Origin: Pseudaquabacterium terrae
GTDB lineage: Bacteria; Pseudomonadota; Gammaproteobacteria; Burkholderiales; Burkholderiaceae_C
Reading direction: 5' to 3'
Assembly: GCF_013266755.1 (NCBI RefSeq)
Contig: NZ_JABRWJ010000013.1
Coordinates: 111,561-175,560, forward strand
Length of the DNA: 64,000 bases
Shown: positions 63,025-64,000 of the stretch, piece by piece
How the letters are laid out: each line of letters starts with the position of its first letter
How positions within the stretch are numbered: position 1 is the first letter of the stretch
Position numbers and translations under genes: made by a program
The notes under the pieces: generated by a model
Told to the model about the DNA's origin: nothing
What the model saw: only the letters and a program-made list of their open reading frames with translations
Database searches by the model: none

Positions 63025-63450
63025 TCAGGCTGCATGCGCCACCCGTCTGCTTGGGGCCTTGGCGCGAGCTCGTGACTGTTCGCCACCAGCCTTTGCGCCG
63101 GCGGTCACTTTGGACGCCGTCTTGACCGCAGTCTTCGATCGAGCTTTCGTCACTTCGCGCTTCTGGGAAGCGGCAGCCTTCTTGACCCTCACCTCGACAA
63201 TCAGTCCCGAGGCCGCCGCCATGTTCACCAGCGCATCGATGGCGAACAGGTTGCTCTTTCCTCGGAGGAGATCGGAGACGCGCGGCTGAGTTACCCGGAA
63301 CATCTTCGCGGCGTTCGCCTGCGTCAGATGTTGGGCTTCGACGCGCTCCTTCAAAGCCTTCATCAGCATGGAGCGGATCTTCATGTTCTCGGCTTCTTCG
63401 GGCGTGTCTTCGATGGCATCCCAGACGCTGGCGAAACGTTGGATCGTCAT
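63025..63450 (-). CDS. HigA/XRE-type antitoxin with basic tail
   Basis: A 141-residue protein. Residues about 38-95 form the Xre-type helix-turn-helix of HigA-like antitoxins (LTQANAAKMFRVTQPRVSDLLRGKSNLFAIDALVNMAAASGL). The N-terminus 'FASVWDAIEDTPEEAENMKIRSMLM' is typical for the partner of Gp49-like toxins. The C-terminal about 40 residues are an Ala/Lys/Arg-rich tail (KREVTKARSKTAVKTASKVTAGAKAGGEQ) absent from most antitoxins and resembling histone-H1-like tails. The start ATG overlaps the toxin stop, giving toxin-first order. Confidence 0.9.
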   Translation of the reverse strand: MTIQRFASVWDAIEDTPEEAENMKIRSMLMKALKERVEAQHLTQANAAKMFRVTQPRVSDLLRGKSNLFAIDALVNMAAASGLIVEVRVKKAAASQKREVTKARSKTAVKTASKVTAGAKAGGEQSRARAKAPSRRVAHAA

Positions 63451-63782
63451 CTTCTTTGCTCCTTCAATACTTCGGCGTAGCGCTTGACGGCGAGATCGAT
63501 GTCGCTCTTGGCCGTCTTCTGAGTCTTCTTCTGGAAGGCATGGAGGACATAGACGGCATCAGTGAACTTGGCCACGTAGATGACGCGGTAGGCGCCGGAT
63601 TCCTCTCGTATGCGGATCTCCTGAACCCCGGCACCAACGCTTGGCATGGGCTTCCAGTCCTCAGGCTGCAGGCCGTCCTGAACACGGTCGAGCTGGAAGC
63701 CTGCCTCGCGGCGTGCATCCAGCGGAAACGCCCTCAGGTCTTCCAGAGCAGTCCCGACGAACGCGATGTCCTTCTTGGGCAT
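63447..63782 (-). CDS. HigB/Gp49-like (RelE superfamily) toxin
   Basis: A 111-residue phage-derived Gp49-like/HigB toxin. It starts 'MPKKDIAFVGTALEDLRAFPLDARREAGFQLDRVQDG' and contains the conserved 'GVQEIRIREESGAYRVIYVAKF.DAVYVLHAFQKKTQKT' core, including the catalytic Arg and the Phe-Lys-Lys stretch. RelE-like enzymes of this type cut mRNA at the ribosome. The start at 63782 is chosen over a longer reading because the core family begins there and the promoter lies directly before it. The antitoxin is downstream and overlapping. Confidence 0.92.
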   Translation of the reverse strand: MPKKDIAFVGTALEDLRAFPLDARREAGFQLDRVQDGLQPEDWKPMPSVGAGVQEIRIREESGAYRVIYVAKFTDAVYVLHAFQKKTQKTAKSDIDLAVKRYAEVLKEQRR

Positions 63783-63818
63783 TGTGCAGAATATACAAGT
63801 ATTGATATATTTCTGCAA
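63783..63818 (-). promoter_or_regulatory. Promoter and likely operator of the toxin-antitoxin operon
   Basis: On the minus strand there is a -35 TTGCAG (63813-63818), a 17-base spacer and a -10 TATATT (63790-63795), ending 7 bases before the toxin ATG. Transcription would therefore start about at the ATG, with room for no Shine-Dalgarno site. The segment is AT-rich and partly palindromic (GCAGAAATAT near one end, ATATTCTGC at the other), as expected for an autoregulatory antitoxin operator. Confidence 0.7.
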
Positions 63819-63974
63819 GGGCGGCGTCAGCCAGAGTGCTTGCCGCCGGGGCAAGCGCCGTCCGCCCCGGCACCTAACCCGGAAATTTCACGCTACCCCC
63901 GTGAAAGCGAGGACGGCATTGCCCCTGGAATGCCCGTTTGTCGAGGTGCTGAATCTTGACGAAGGGCGGAGGCA

Positions 63975-64000
63975 ATGCCGAATCCAGAATGTACCGGACA
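63975..64000 (+). CDS. Possible start of a gene running off the right edge
   Basis: An ATG at 63975 with GGAGG 5 bases upstream begins MPNPECTG and stays open to the edge. Only 8 codons are visible, so the product cannot be named. Inverted TTTCACG/CGTGAAA elements about 90 bases upstream (63879-63905) may be part of an insertion-sequence end or a regulatory site. Confidence 0.3.

Noticed and set aside
1..64000. CRISPR arrays, rRNA genes, riboswitches and origins of replication
   Set aside because: I looked for regularly spaced repeats, conserved rRNA segments and DnaA-box clusters and saw none.

Overview
The window is GC-rich bacterial chromosome. A PEP-CTERM protein, a partial tRNA-Arg(ACG) of betaproteobacterial type, a DUF3701-type tyrosine recombinase remnant and remnants of Bug/TctC, IS630 and IS701 genes all point to a betaproteobacterium of the order Burkholderiales. 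This is inference; no rRNA or core phylogenetic marker is present.

Layout. (1) 1-8.7 kb is a polysaccharide-degradation cluster: a glycosidase tail, a GH5 endoglucanase, a GH29 alpha-L-fucosidase and a GH2 beta-galactosidase, with decayed remnants of a CE1 esterase, a GH3 beta-glucosidase and an acyl-CoA ligase, plus a PEP-CTERM exported protein. The intact set would suit fucosylated xyloglucan or a similar galactose/fucose-decorated glycan. (2) 8.7-14.0 kb holds a divergent signalling pair: a beta-propeller (Reg_prop/Y_Y_Y) NarL-type histidine kinase, and an unusual REC-HTH-HisKA-HATPase-REC fusion. (3) 14.0-18.4 kb has a short gene graveyard (Bug/TctC and ABM monooxygenase fragments), a poly-gamma-glutamate hydrolase-like protein and a large subtilase. 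(4) 18.9-21.9 kb is an integration scar: the 3' half of tRNA-Arg(ACG) with its terminator, gene fragments, an unknown 374-aa protein and a broken DUF3701 integrase. (5) 21.9-26.2 kb carries a TIR/coiled-coil/WD40-like membrane protein translationally coupled to an exported Sel1-repeat protein.

(6) 27.2-56.0 kb is the centrepiece: an all-plus-strand, tightly packed operon encoding an extracellular-type contractile injection system (eCIS, phage-tail-like, no capsid). It has one large sheath, one tube, a Cys4 baseplate/chaperone-like protein, a DUF4255 cap/terminator protein, an AAA+ ATPase, a CIS tube-initiator, a LysM/gpX-like protein, separate gp27-like and gp5-like spike proteins, a PAAR-like DUF4280 tip, gp25, two baseplate-J wedge proteins, a tail protein I-like protein, and a DUF6519 + beta-helix fibre/spike. 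The last three genes look like cargo: an Ada-zinc-like tailed protein, a small Pro-rich protein, and a 1145-aa DUF4157 (HExxH) protein with an unrecognised C-terminal domain. One of the two wedge proteins carries a roughly 290-residue Ala-rich coiled-coil insertion. No classical tape-measure protein is evident.

(7) 56.2-64.0 kb is mobile and conflict-related DNA: a truncated IS630 transposase, a small membrane protein, a complete IS701-family element with CTAG target duplication, a TIR gene with an internal deletion coupled to a STAND NTPase, a DUF3616 protein, and a HigB/HigA-like toxin-antitoxin pair with a recognisable promoter. TIR-type genes therefore flank the injection-system operon on both sides, although the right-hand one is broken.
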